Origin: Streptomyces endophytica
Lineage (GTDB): Bacteria > Actinomycetota > Actinomycetes > Streptomycetales > Streptomycetaceae
Direction of reading: 5' to 3'
Assembly: GCF_026153355.1 (NCBI RefSeq)
Contig: NZ_CP110636.1
Coordinates: 62,001-126,000 of the forward strand
DNA: 64,000 nt
Part shown: piece by piece, positions 1-8,907 of the stretch
Position numbering within the stretch: the stretch's first letter is position 1
How the letters are laid out: each line of letters begins with the position of its first letter
Program-made: the position numbers and the translations under genes
The notes under the pieces: model-generated
The model's input: the letters and a program-made list of their open reading frames with translations, nothing else
Database searches by the model: none
What the model was told of the DNA's origin: nothing

Positions 1-428
1 AGGGCGTTGACGACCGAGGCGCCGACGCCGTGCAGACCGCCGGAGGCCGCGTACGAACCGCCGCCGAACTTTCCGCCGGCGTGCAGCTTGGTCATCACGA
101 CCTCGACGCCGCTCAGCCCGGTCTTGGGCTCGACGTCCACGGGGATGCCGCGGCCGTTGTCGCGCACCTCCACGGACCCGTCGTCGTGGAGGACCACCTC
201 GATGTGGTCGCAGTAGCCGCCGAGCGCCTCATCGACGGAGTTGTCGATGATCTCCCAGAGGCAGTGCATCAGACCGCGGCTGTCCGTGGAGCCGATGTAC
301 ATGCCGGGGCGCTTGCGGACCGCTTCGAGGCCCTCCAGGACGAGCAGATGCCGCGCGGTGTAGTTGGAACCGTCCCGGTCTGCCCCGGTCAGCACTGCGG
401 TGGACGGCACGGACATCTCGGCGGTCAC
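1..428 (-). CDS. parE: DNA topoisomerase IV subunit B (ParE/GyrB-type), N-terminal part
   Basis: ATPase subunit of a type IIA topoisomerase, the enzyme that decatenates or relaxes DNA. Only the first 142 codons are present; the gene runs off the left edge. The GHKL ATPase fold is clear: [11 protein letters not shown], then [13 protein letters not shown] (ATP-binding Asn and catalytic Glu), DNGRGIPVD, and the lid [19 protein letters not shown]. The GTG at 428 is chosen because GAGGAG lies 6-8 bases upstream; an in-frame ATG at 416 is the alternative. GyrB and ParE are not separable on this fragment alone. The position near hrdB is where Streptomyces carries its second GyrB-like gene (parE), away from gyrBA at the origin, so parE is inferred from context. 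Confidence 0.85.
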   Translation of the reverse strand, partial: MTAEMSVPSTAVLTGADRDGSNYTARHLLVLEGLEAVRKRPGMYIGSTDSRGLMHCLWEIIDNSVDEALGGYCDHIEVVLHDDGSVEVRDNGRGIPVDVEPKTGLSGVEVVMTKLHAGGKFGGGSYAASGGLHGVGASVVNA

Positions 429-872
429 GCGGTTCGCTCCTCGCTGAATTTCTGGCAGTCCGCATTCCGCGGACTCGGTTGTGGCGGTGTCGCCGGTCAG
501 AGGGTACCGAGGCCTGGTAGAGCCGATGTGACGCCACCCGTAAGCATGCTCATGGTAGTAGAATTTCGCTCGTGCGTTCGATCGCTCGTTGGGGTGACGT
601 CCGAGTGACGTGCACATCACGTTCCCTTCGAGGCATGAACCATTTAGGCTCCGGGCACGTCCTCATCAACAACCGGCAAGCCAGCCGGGGGGACAGACCC
701 AGCACCCAACGTGAATCAGACCACCAAGCAATACGGCTCATTCGCCGCCACCCGGCAGCACCCGGCCCCCTCGAAGAATTTTTTTCGAGGAAAAGGCACG
801 AGCGGGAACGTTTTCGGCCTGGTTGGATGTTGACCCTGGTACGACAGCTCGTCGAGCTAGAGAAGAGGCGAC
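429..872. other. Divergent intergenic region, no gene
   Basis: This separates parE (leftward) from the small gene at 873. It is less GC-rich than the coding DNA around it. It holds a hairpin with 7-bp arms, CCTCGAA at 769-775 and TTCGAGG at 784-790, with a T-rich loop, and a -35-like TTGACC at 830-835. No well-spaced -10 accompanies it. Promoters for both genes must lie here, but I cannot place them firmly. Confidence 0.6.
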
Positions 873-1103
873 GTGACTACTGTTCTGACACCCGCGAGCC
901 CGCTGACGGCCGCTGACCGCTGCGACCGCTGCGGCGCCCAGGCATACCTGCGCGTCGTCCTGATGTCCGGCGGAGAACTGCTCTTCTGCGCCCACCACGG
1001 TCGCAAGTTCGAGCCAGAACTCAAGAAGATCGCCGCGGAAATACAGGACGAGACGGAGCGGCTGAACGCTTCTCCGGCGTCCGCGTCCGATGAGGAACGC
1101 TGA
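873..1103 (+). CDS. Small conserved actinobacterial protein, DUF7455-like (76 aa)
   Basis: Function unknown. The 76-residue protein has a CDRCGAQAY motif and a second Cys/His pair (FCAHHG), together a likely CxxC...CxxH zinc-binding site. A charged helical tail follows (EPELKKIAAEIQDETERL). The start is GTG at 873, preceded by an AGAAGAGG ribosome-binding site. It resembles the short conserved protein that Streptomyces encodes next to parE and the hrdB locus. It converges with the protease gene, with a strong hairpin between them. Confidence 0.8.
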   Translation: MTTVLTPASPLTAADRCDRCGAQAYLRVVLMSGGELLFCAHHGRKFEPELKKIAAEIQDETERLNASPASASDEER

Positions 1104-1147
1104 CACTTCGCATCCACGACGAGCGAGCAGCGGCCCTGCGCCGTGCG

Positions 1148-1185
1148 GCGGGCGGTCACCCCGGCACCACCGGGGGGCCGCCCGC
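1148..1185. terminator. Bidirectional hairpin between convergent genes
   Basis: Arms GCGGGCGG (1148-1155) and CCGCCCGC (1178-1185) are perfectly complementary. An inner CCCCGG/CCGGGG pair extends the stem. It lies 45 bases past the 76-aa gene and about 45 bases past the stop of the protease transcribed from the other side. There is no U tract, which is common for Streptomyces terminators. Confidence 0.65.
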
Positions 1186-1229
1186 ACTCGTTGGCACGCC
1201 CCGGTTTTCTGCCGGCTCCCCGCGGCGGC

Positions 1230-2039
1230 TCAGCCCGCACCATGTGCCGAGACCGCCGGAAGCAACGCCGAGGCCCGGGTGTAGACCCCCGGCCTCCCCG
1301 CCTGACCGCAGCCGGTCCCCCAGGACACCAGCCCCACCAGGCGCCCGTGGACGACCAGCGGTCCGCCGCTGTCGCCCTGGCAGGCGTCCCGCCCGCCGTC
1401 CGGCTCCCCCGCGCACAGCATGGAACGGGACCGATACGTTCCGTCCGCGGTGCCCGGATAGGCGCGGGCACAGACCGCGTCGCGCAGCACGTTGACGTGC
1501 GCCGAGCGCAGCCGTGACGCGTAGCGGCCCTCGCCCGTGGTGTCTCCCCACCCGTAGACCGTGGCCCGGCTGCCCGGCCGGTAGGCCCGGTCATTCCGCC
1601 CCGCTATCGGGATGGTCCGGTTCCGTACCGGCCTCGGGAGCGTGAGGACGGCCATGTCGCCCTCATTGGTCCAGCTGTCATAGCGGGGGTTCACCCAGAC
1701 CTTCGCGGGCTTGACCTCCTGCCCCCCGCCGCCGGTGAGGTTGTCGCGCCCGATCACGATGCGCAGGTCCCGGACCTGCTGCCAGGGGACGCCCAGCACC
1801 TCCTTGCCCAGGCAGTGCGCGGCCGTCACGACCGTGGAGTGCCCCACCAGCACCCCACCGCAGAACTGACCGGAGCGCTGGGCCCCGAAGCGCTGGTGGG
1901 AGGCCAGCGCCACCGCCCAGGGACTCTGGGACAGTTGCGCGGGCTTCCCGCCGATCACCGACTCGTCCGCGGCCGCCGGCACCGGCAGGGTGAGGACCAG
2001 TGCGAGGGCTCCGAGAACGGCGCCTGCGGTCGGACGCAT
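1230..2039 (-). CDS. Secreted trypsin-like serine protease (S1A family)
   Basis: A 269-aa extracellular endopeptidase of the chymotrypsin fold. The N-terminus is a signal peptide (MRPTAGAVLGALALVLTLPV ending in AAA). The mature enzyme starts near a VIGGKPA segment, like the IVGG neo-N-terminus of trypsin. The catalytic triad is visible: His in VTAAHC, Asp in EGDMAVL and Ser in CQGDSGGPL. Paired Cys residues fit the usual disulfides, and the S1-pocket region SWGTGCG is present. The ATG at 2039 has an AGGAG site 7 bases upstream; reading further upstream would bury the signal peptide. It lies between the small DUF7455 gene and hrdB. Substrate is unknown; the Asp before GDSGG that would dictate trypsin-like Lys/Arg preference appears present (DACQGDSGG). 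Confidence 0.9.
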   Translation of the reverse strand: MRPTAGAVLGALALVLTLPVPAAADESVIGGKPAQLSQSPWAVALASHQRFGAQRSGQFCGGVLVGHSTVVTAAHCLGKEVLGVPWQQVRDLRIVIGRDNLTGGGGQEVKPAKVWVNPRYDSWTNEGDMAVLTLPRPVRNRTIPIAGRNDRAYRPGSRATVYGWGDTTGEGRYASRLRSAHVNVLRDAVCARAYPGTADGTYRSRSMLCAGEPDGGRDACQGDSGGPLVVHGRLVGLVSWGTGCGQAGRPGVYTRASALLPAVSAHGAG

Positions 2040-2116
2040 ACGGACTCCTGACTGTGGGACAGCTGTCGCCCACCCAGAGTGACCCAAACGGCTGCGCCGC
2101 GCACCCGGACGGCGGC

Positions 2117-2151
2117 GAGCCCGGCCCCTCCCCATTGGAGAGACCGGGCTC
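2117..2151 (-). terminator. hrdB transcription terminator hairpin
   Basis: Arms GAGCCCGG (2117-2124) and CCGGGCTC (2144-2151) form a perfect 8-bp stem, extended inward by CCCCTCC/GGAGAG-type pairing. It lies 30 bases past the hrdB stop codon and upstream of the protease start. Confidence 0.65.
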
Positions 2152-2179
2152 ACGGCGCTGTACGGGCCGGGCGGTTCGA

Positions 2180-3726
2180 CTAGTCGAGGTAGTCCCGCAG
2201 CACCTGGGAGCGCGACGGGTGACGCAGCTTCGACATCGTCTTCGACTCGATCTGACGGATCCGCTCACGCGTGACGCCGTAGACCTTGCCGATCTCGTCC
2301 AGCGTCTTCGGCTGGCCGTCGGTGAGACCGAAGCGCATGGACACGACGCCGGCCTCCCGCTCCGAGAGTGTGTCCAGAACCGAGTGCAGCTGCTCCTGCA
2401 GGAGCGTGAAACTCACTGCATCGGCGGGCACGACCGCCTCGGAGTCCTCGATCAGGTCACCGAACTCGCTGTCGCCGTCCTCGCCCAGCGGGGTGTGCAG
2501 CGAGATCGGCTCGCGGCCGTACTTCTGGACCTCGATGACCTTCTCGGGGTCATGTCGAGTTCCTTGGCCAGCTCCTCCGGGGTGGGCTCGCGGCCCAGGT
2601 CCTGGAGCATCTGGCGCTGGACGCGGGCCAGCTTGTTGATGACCTCGACCATGTGGACGGGGATACGGATCGTACGGGCCTGGTCGGCCATGGCGCGGGT
2701 GATGGCCTGACGGATCCACCACGTCGCGTAGGTCGAGAACTTGTAGCCCTTGGTGTAGTCGAACTTCTCGACCGCACGGATCAGACCGAGGTTGCCCTCC
2801 TGGATCAGGTCCAGGAAGAGCATGCCGCGGCCGGTGTAGCGCTTGGCCAGGGAGACCACCAGACGGAGGTTGGCCTCCAGAAGGTGGTTCTTCGCCCGGC
2901 GGCCGTCCTCGGCGATGATCTCCAGCTCACGCTTGAGCTTCGGCGCGAGCTTGTCGGAGTTCGCGAGCTTGTCCTCGGCGAACAGGCCCGCCTCGATGCG
3001 CTTGGCGAGCTCGACCTCCTGCTCGGCGTTGAGGAGGGGGACCTTACCGATCTGCTTGAGGTAGTCCTTGACCGGGTCGGCGGTGGCGCCGGCCGCGGCG
3101 ACCTGCTGAGCGGGGGCGTCGTCCTCGTCATCGTCGGACAGGACGAAGCCGGCGTTCTCCGGAGTGTCGGCACCCTCGGGGCCCTCGCCCTTGCCGGGCG
3201 TCGGGGTCTCCTCGGTCACCTCGTCGTCGAGCAGCTCGTCGACGTCCTTCTTGGACGCGGTCTTCTTCGCGGTGGCCTTCTTGGCCGTGGTCTTCTTCGC
3301 GACCGTCTTCTTGGCGGTCGTCTTCTTCGCCGCTGCCTTCTTCGCAGGCGCGGACTCGGACTCACCGGCCGGGTCCGCCACGGGGGCGGGGGCGGCGGCG
3401 GTGGTCTTCTTGACCGTGGCGGTCTTGGCCGCGACGGTCTTGGTGGCGGTGCGCTTCGCCGGACTCTTCGCTGCGACGCTCTTGCGGGTGCGCTTGGGCG
3501 CCTCTGCGGCACTGACCATCAGCGTCACACCCTCCTCGTCGAGGATCTGGTTGAGGCTGCGCAGAACGTTCTTCCACTGGGTTGGCGGAATCTGGTCAGC
3601 CTCGAAGGCCCGACGCACGTCATCGCCGGCGATCTGCCCATCTGCCTTTCCCCGCTCGATGAGCGCCATCACAGACTCGGACTCGGCGATCTCCGGCGGG
3701 AGCGTACGGGATGTGCTGGCCGACAC
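2180..3726 (-). CDS. hrdB: Principal RNA polymerase sigma factor HrdB (single-base frameshift near 2545)
   Basis: The essential housekeeping sigma-70. Region 1.1 is followed by a Lys/Ala-rich tract of repeated [12 protein letters not shown] units (about residues 75-165), an acidic stretch, then regions 1.2-4: [32 protein letters not shown], the region 2.3/2.4 segment [20 protein letters not shown], and the region 4.2 helix-turn-helix [18 protein letters not shown]. The reading frame breaks between ELDMTP and [10 protein letters not shown]. The DNA has one base too few at 2541-2548; adding one gives 515 aa, the family length. The gene cannot be dispensed with, so I read the break as a sequence error. 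The GTG at 3726 follows GAGAGG with 6-base spacing. An ECF-type promoter is proposed upstream. Confidence 0.96.
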
Positions 3727-3888
3727 GAACAACCTCTCGGAACGATGGAAACGGCTTCCGACCCCGTCCAGTGTGGATCGGAGCCGACGACCGCCGGTGG
3801 GGATGGACCGACGGCGCAGGGGCAACCGGGGAGTTGAACAGCGTCACGAACGCCGCTCGTATTCCCTCCTCGGCTATCACCTCTTAAG

Positions 3889-3915
3889 TCATCGCGCTTC
3901 CCGGGAGAGCGTTAC
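3889..3915 (-). promoter_or_regulatory. Candidate ECF-type promoter of hrdB
   Basis: On the minus strand GTAACG (3915-3910) and CGATGA (3894-3889) are separated by 15 bases, resembling an ECF sigma promoter. Transcription would start about 150 bases before the hrdB GTG. In other Streptomyces an ECF factor (ShbA) drives hrdB; assigning this element to it is inference. The rest of the 3727-4126 gap shows nothing else I can name. Confidence 0.4.
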
Positions 3916-4126
3916 GCCCAATCTGCGTGGCCCGAGTCACACCCCATAACGACCCATTCCCTGTCATATGACATGCAATCCTCCCGAGATCTGCCGCCGG
4001 ATCCGGTCGACGCCCCGGATCCGGCGAGCGAGTGCGCCTTCGCCGCGTACGGCGTGCCCCGCCCAGGGGTACGCAGGGCACGGGGCCGCGCGGCGCCTAC
4101 GTTCCGTACGCGGTCGGGTACGGCCT

Positions 4127-5074
4127 TCAGTGCTCGCGGGGCGCGGGGACGACGTGGTCCACGGGCGTCCCGGAGCCCTGGCCGGCCGCCTCGCCATGGG
4201 CGGCGAGGAGCTGGCGCATCGCGGATTCGGCCGCCGTGGCATCGCCGGCGCCGATGGCGTCGACCACCCGCATGTGCTGGCCCACGGACGTCTCGACCGG
4301 CCGCTCACAGCCGCCGGCGGATCCGCCGGAGACGTGCAGGGCGGCGGAGACGATGCCGGAGAGATGCTCCAGCATGCGGTTGCCGGCGAGCTGGAGCAGC
4401 AGGGAGTGGAACTCGGCGTCGGCGCGGGAGAAGGTCATGGTGTCGCCCTGGGCCGCGGAGTGGCCCATGATCTCGACCATGTCGGCCAGCCGCTGCTGGA
4501 TGTCCTCCCGGCTATGCCCGGCGGCGAGGCGGGCGGCCAGCGGCTCGATCGTCCAGCGCAGCTCGCACAGCTCCCGGCGCTGGTCGTCACGCTGCGGGCC
4601 GTAGGCGCGCCACTCGATGATGTCGGGGTCGAGGAGGTTCCAGTCGCTGACCGGACGCACCCGGGTGCCCACGTTGGGGCGCGCGCTCACGAGCCCCTTG
4701 GCCTCGAGGACGCGCAGTGACTCACGGACGACGGTGCGGGAGACCTCGAAGCGCTGGCCGATCTCCTCGGGGACGAGCGGACGGTCGGCGCCGAGATCAC
4801 CGGAGACGATCATCTGGCCGAGCTGTTGGACGAGTTGGCCGTGCAGGCCGCGGCCGCGGCTGCCGGCCGCGCGCCGGCCGACCCGGCCGATCTCGGCCTC
4901 GGAGCCGTCCCAGACCTGCGGAACGCGCTCGGCACGCTCCGGGCCGGCCGTGTTGCCGGTGTTCGCGGCGTTGGCGGCGTTGGCGTAGGGGTAGCGGTCA
5001 AGCTCGCCCGGGCCTGCGAGGCCGGTGTCGCCGGGGCGAGCCGCGGTCATCATGGTGTGCGCAAGGGTACTCAC
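4127..5074 (-). CDS. whiH: GntR/FadR-family sporulation regulator WhiH
   Basis: A 315-aa DNA-binding regulator. A poorly conserved N-terminal extension of about 75 residues precedes a GntR winged helix (residues about 76-140: GQLVQQLGQMIVSGDLGADRPL, then FEVSRTVVRESLRVLEAKGLV). A FadR-type FCD effector domain follows, with the metal-site-like segments ADAEFHSLLLQLAGN and GQHMRVVDAI. In Streptomyces the gene beside hrdB is whiH, needed for septation of aerial hyphae; sequence type and position both fit. The GTG at 5074 (MSTLAHTMMTAAR) is the likely start; AAAGGA lies only 3 bases upstream, so an ATG slightly downstream is possible. The effector is unknown. Confidence 0.85.
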   Translation of the reverse strand: MSTLAHTMMTAARPGDTGLAGPGELDRYPYANAANAANTGNTAGPERAERVPQVWDGSEAEIGRVGRRAAGSRGRGLHGQLVQQLGQMIVSGDLGADRPLVPEEIGQRFEVSRTVVRESLRVLEAKGLVSARPNVGTRVRPVSDWNLLDPDIIEWRAYGPQRDDQRRELCELRWTIEPLAARLAAGHSREDIQQRLADMVEIMGHSAAQGDTMTFSRADAEFHSLLLQLAGNRMLEHLSGIVSAALHVSGGSAGGCERPVETSVGQHMRVVDAIGAGDATAAESAMRQLLAAHGEAAGQGSGTPVDHVVPAPREH

Positions 5075-5877
5075 GCATCCTTTGTCGGCGACACCCTGAA
5101 CACCCTTGAGGTCTTTGGTGAAAAGCACACGAAAGGGTGATCGCCCCCCATCTCTGAATTGACGCTTTATCGGAAGGAAATGCGCCGCCCAGGGCGAGTT
5201 ACGAACAGCATGCGTAACAACAGGGCGCCAAAACAGGCGCCTTACTCGACCGGAACGGAGAGTCGGAGCGCGTCATGACGACATCTCCGCAGGCCAGAGC
5301 CGGTTGACCGCAACAACGGCGCGCTGCCTACGGATTGAGCCGAGCCACTTCTCACGACCGATATGTCGCGGTCGATTCCGGACCGCCACTTGACGGCCAC
5401 CGCGCAACCACTCCGTGAAATCAAGGAATTTCACACGCGGAACAGCGGCATCAACAGGCATTTACCACACCGGATGACGACCCGTTCCGCATCTCAAATC
5501 ACGCGCCTCTCCGCGCCACCGGCGTTACTCGGCAGGTGAGTTGAGATGCTCACCCGGGGCGACGACATCGAGGGGCGCACCCGACGGCGAAGCCGTCGAC
5601 GCGAGTGACCTGAGCGGGCGCGACGCAGGCCGCGATGCAGGCCGGAGCGCGACCGGGACCCGCTGGCCGCAGGAGTCGCCCGCCGGGAGAAGCGAGCCGC
5701 AGGCAGTGAGCGACCGGGCGCCGGCCACGGGCGACACAAGCGGCCCGACCCGGACAAGGTATCGGAATATGTCCTATTTTCTCGTAATTGTTCAATCGTG
5801 TCGGTTTCTGCAGTGCGCGGGCACAGGAGGGAACAGCGGCCCGTGGCCGTCCTCACCGGGAAGGCCGAAGGCCGTGC
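5075..5877. other. Long, relatively AT-rich intergenic region
   Basis: About 800 bases lie between the whiH start and the stop of the leftward Nudix gene. No open frame here looks coding. The 5080-5500 part and a short block at 5755-5815 are clearly richer in A and T than the rest of the window. Nucleotides 5570-5740 are GC-rich with short CGACCGGG-like echoes. Presumably it carries the whiH control region. Confidence 0.5.
5167..5174 (-). promoter_or_regulatory. Possible sigma-WhiG-type -10 element for whiH
   Basis: The minus strand reads TCCGATAA, one base off the GCCGATAA -10 of WhiG-dependent promoters. It lies about 95 bases upstream of the whiH start. I find no TAAA at the usual 15-16-base distance, so the call is weak. 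In S. coelicolor whiH transcription depends on sigma-WhiG. Confidence 0.3.
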
Positions 5878-6642
5878 TCAGACCTCGGGGCGCAGCATCG
5901 GCGGGTTGAGCAGCGTCGCGCCGCCGGCCCGGAAGAGCTGCGCGGGGCGGCCGCCCTGACGCGTCGTGGTGCCGCCCGTCGGCACCAGGAATCCCGGGGT
6001 GCCGGTCACCTTCCGGTGGAAGTTCCGGGGGTCCAGGGCGACCCCCCACACGGCTTCGTAGACCCGGCGCAGCTCCCCCACCGTGAACTCCGGCGGGCAG
6101 AAGGCCGTGGCGAGCGAGGAGTACTCGATCTTCGAGCGGGCCCGCTCCACCCCGTCGGTGAGGATCTGGGCATGGTCGAAGGCGAGCGGGGCCGCCAGCT
6201 CGCCCTCGCGGGCATGGGTGTCGTCCGGCTCCAGCAGGGTCTCGACCGGCGCCCAGCGGGCGCTCCGGGCGTCACCGCCGGCCGTGGGAGCGGGCAGGTC
6301 CGGTGCGAGGACCAGATGCGCGACGCTGACGACCCGCATCCGGGGATCCCGCTTCGGATCGCCATATGTGGCGAGCTGTTCCAGATGGGCGCCGTACGCG
6401 GGCGTCGGACCCGTCGGGGTCTGGGCGTGCAGACCGGTCTCCTCGGCCAGCTCCCGGGCGGCCGCTGCCTCGAGGTCCTCGTCGGCCCGGACGAATCCGC
6501 CGGGCAGCGCCCAGCGGCCCTGGAACGGCGGCTCACCGCGGCGCACGGCCAGCGCGCAGAGGGCGTGGCGGCGCACGGTGAGCACGACCAGGTCGACGGT
6601 GACAGCGAAAGGCGGGAAGGCCGACGGGTCGTAGGGAGGCAT
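5878..6642 (-). CDS. Nudix domain protein with C-terminal winged helix (NrtR-like)
   Basis: A 254-aa protein. The N-terminal Nudix fold has a complete Nudix box (about residues 50-72): a Gly, five residues, Glu, seven residues, then RELAEETGL. The C-terminal third (FTVGELRRVYEAVWG, then NFHRKVTGTPGFL and GGRPAQLFR) is the winged-helix DNA-binding module of NrtR regulators, which sense ADP-ribose or related nucleotides and control NAD metabolism. Because the catalytic box is intact, it could hydrolyse ADP-ribose-like compounds, repress genes, or both. The ATG at 6642 follows GGGAGG-like DNA. It is the last of three leftward genes, 47 bases after the debranching-like gene. No NAD genes are adjacent, so the regulated targets are unknown. 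Confidence 0.82.
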   Translation of the reverse strand: MPPYDPSAFPPFAVTVDLVVLTVRRHALCALAVRRGEPPFQGRWALPGGFVRADEDLEAAAARELAEETGLHAQTPTGPTPAYGAHLEQLATYGDPKRDPRMRVVSVAHLVLAPDLPAPTAGGDARSARWAPVETLLEPDDTHAREGELAAPLAFDHAQILTDGVERARSKIEYSSLATAFCPPEFTVGELRRVYEAVWGVALDPRNFHRKVTGTPGFLVPTGGTTTRQGGRPAQLFRAGGATLLNPPMLRPEV

Positions 6643-6689
6643 GGCGTGATCATAGTCGTCCGCCTGACGATAAACAGGCCCGCAGTACC

Positions 6690-8803
6690 TCACGAACGCA
6701 GTTGCAGACCCTCCGCGGCCGCTTCCACCATGCCCATGCCGAGTCTGCTGATCCGTACGGCGAACGGCTGCTCGGCGACGCTCAGCCCGGTGAGCTGCAT
6801 CGCGCCGAGCGGGGTCGTGCCGAGCGGCCGCACGGACACCGTGCCGGCCGGGACATCGGGGCGCAGTCCGGCAAGGGCGATCAGTATGTGCACCGCGCCG
6901 GCCGCCGACACCGCTGCCGGGCGGCAGGCCGCCGGGTGCGGCACGGGGGCTCCGTCGGCCGTGCGCTGCTCCCCGCGTACATCTCCGGGAGGCGGTGCCC
7001 GAAGCTCTCCGCCGCGTCGAGGACGCCCCGGGTCAGGGCTGCGGCGGCGCGCTCGTGGCCGGCCGCGGCCAGTCCGGCGGCGGCGATCGCCGACTCGTGG
7101 ACGCGCACCGCACCGCTGCGGTGGCCGAAGGGGTTGTAGCCGCTCTCCTTGGCACCCAGTCCGCGCAGCCCCCACCCGGAGTCCATGGAAGGCCCGCTCA
7201 GCAGTCTGGCCAGCTGGTCCGTCTGGGCCCCGTCCAGCAGGCCGGGGGCGAGGGCACCACCGCCGAGCAGGCCGGGGTCGAGGAGGTGAGCGGCGGTGGA
7301 ACCGAGGTACGGGACGGGCCGGCCGTCGGCGGTGAGCAGCGCGGCGGGGCGGCCGCCGGCCCGGTCCTCCAACCAGAAGTCCTGGCGGAACCGGGTGCGC
7401 AGGTCCGCGGCCCACTCGCGAAGGGCCACGGCGTCGGTGGAGCCGCAGGCGTCGAGGAGATCCGCGCCCAGGAGGGCGGCCCGATGGGCGTGGGCCTGGG
7501 TCTCGCAGCGGTACGGCCCGTCGGGCGCCGGATCGGGGATGTAGCCGCTGCGGGCGCGGCCCACCGGGTCGGAGACGATCCGCAGCCATCTCAGACACCG
7601 TTCCGCGGCCGGCAGCAGCCGTGCGGTCTCCGGCTCGGGCAGTCCCCAGCGGCGCGCCTCCGCGAGCACGGCGGGGAACAGCAGGGTCGCCTCGATACCC
7701 GTGCAGCTCGGCGGGGCGTGCGGTCCCGCGTCCCGCAGGGCTCCCGGAATTCGGCCGAAATCCGGCCCTGGTGCGGCCTGTTGGCTACGGGCGAGCGCCC
7801 GTAGGGTGCCCGCGGCGAGCCGGGTGCCCAAGGGCAGCAGCATTCTGGCGGCCCACAGCGCCTCGGCCGGTGCCAGCCCGCAGCGCCACGGGAAGCCGCC
7901 CGCGAGATAGACGTCCGCGGGCGTCGCCGGGTCCCGCATCGCCAGGCCGTACAGATCGTCCAGGCCGGCCGCCATGAGGGCGTCGGCCCGGTGGTCGTCG
8001 CACTCCAGCCGGGTGGCGAGCCAGGGGCGGGGCGGCCGGTCTACACGCGTGCGTGGTGCGAACGTGCCGCTCCGCGGGCCGGGGATGCGGGCGTTCCCGG
8101 CGCGACGGTGCCCGGCGGGGCCGCTGCCCGGTCCGGTGGTCGTCTGCTCCAGTGCGGCGCGCAGCTCGATGGTGCGGCGGCCGCCGGCCGGGAGTTCGAG
8201 ATCCCAGCGCAGCAGCCCGGCCGACGCCAGGGCGTCCTCGGGCGGCGGATCGGCGGTCACCACCGCGTGGACTCCCGGCCCGGACCAGCGGAGGCCGGAG
8301 CCGTGGACGGCGGCGCGCAGCTCGGGGCCCGGGAGGCCGACGGCGACGGCTCCGAGCTCCGCCAGGTCGGTCTGCAGCCGGATCTCCACCGGCAGCCTGA
8401 CGGGCCGGTTCGCGCTGCTCAGGAAGGTGATCCGCTCGGTACCGTCGGCCGTCCGCAGCCGCTCCATGCGGATGTCCGGGTCCGGGCCCCGCTCACCGGT
8501 TCTGCGGATCGTGCCGACGAACCTGGCCCGGTCGGCGGCGGTCATCCGGCCCTGGACGACCAGCGGTTCACCGCCCGCGACCCGCAGCTCGCAGTGGGAC
8601 AGGACCCGCCGTCCGTCCCGGTAGAAGCCCTCCAGGCCCTGGCCGGTCAGCTGTCCCGATGCGGGGGACACCGCCAGGGCCGGCAGTGCCACGCAGACCA
8701 GCGAGGCGTGGACGGGCTGCGGTTGAGGGGCCCGGGGCGGCGCCGGACGCCGCTCTTGGGATGGCCGGCGGGCAGCTCGGGTAGGGGGGACGATGCCTGG
8801 CAC
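6690..8803 (-). CDS. Glycogen-debranching-enzyme-like protein (frameshift at 6971-6974)
   Basis: About 704 aa once repaired. The N-terminal beta-rich part (GFYRDGRRVLSHCELRV and following) matches the N-terminal domain of bacterial glycogen debranching proteins (GDE_N_bis). The C-terminal half is a (alpha/alpha)6-toroid-like region: DVYLAGGFPWRCGLAPAEAL, PPSCTGIEATLLFPA, GWGLRGLGAKESGYNPFGHR and VRVHESAIAAAGLAAAG. It probably acts on alpha-glucans, but substrate and activity are not shown by sequence. Near the 3' end a CCCC run at 6971-6974 is one base short. Restoring it joins LPEMYAG to the tail that ends GMGMVEAAAEGLQLRS. The GTG at 8803 has GGGAG 8 bases upstream. It probably forms an operon with the DUF4192 gene and the Nudix gene. 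Confidence 0.75.
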
Positions 8804-8907
8804 GCTCTGCGCTCCCTGGTGACGTCGGGGCTTCGTACGGCCTGCGCCATACAGGTGAACGCTCCGGCCGGCGCCCAGGTCACGCCGGCCGCACGACGAC
8901 CGGGCGG

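Noticed and set aside
769..790. Hairpin with T-rich loop as a terminator
   Set aside because: It lies upstream of the 873 gene and no plus-strand gene ends before it; the T run is in the loop, not after the stem.
5550..5750. Possible small gene in the whiH upstream gap
   Set aside because: Open frames here are short, with Arg/Ala-rich chance sequence and no ribosome-binding site.
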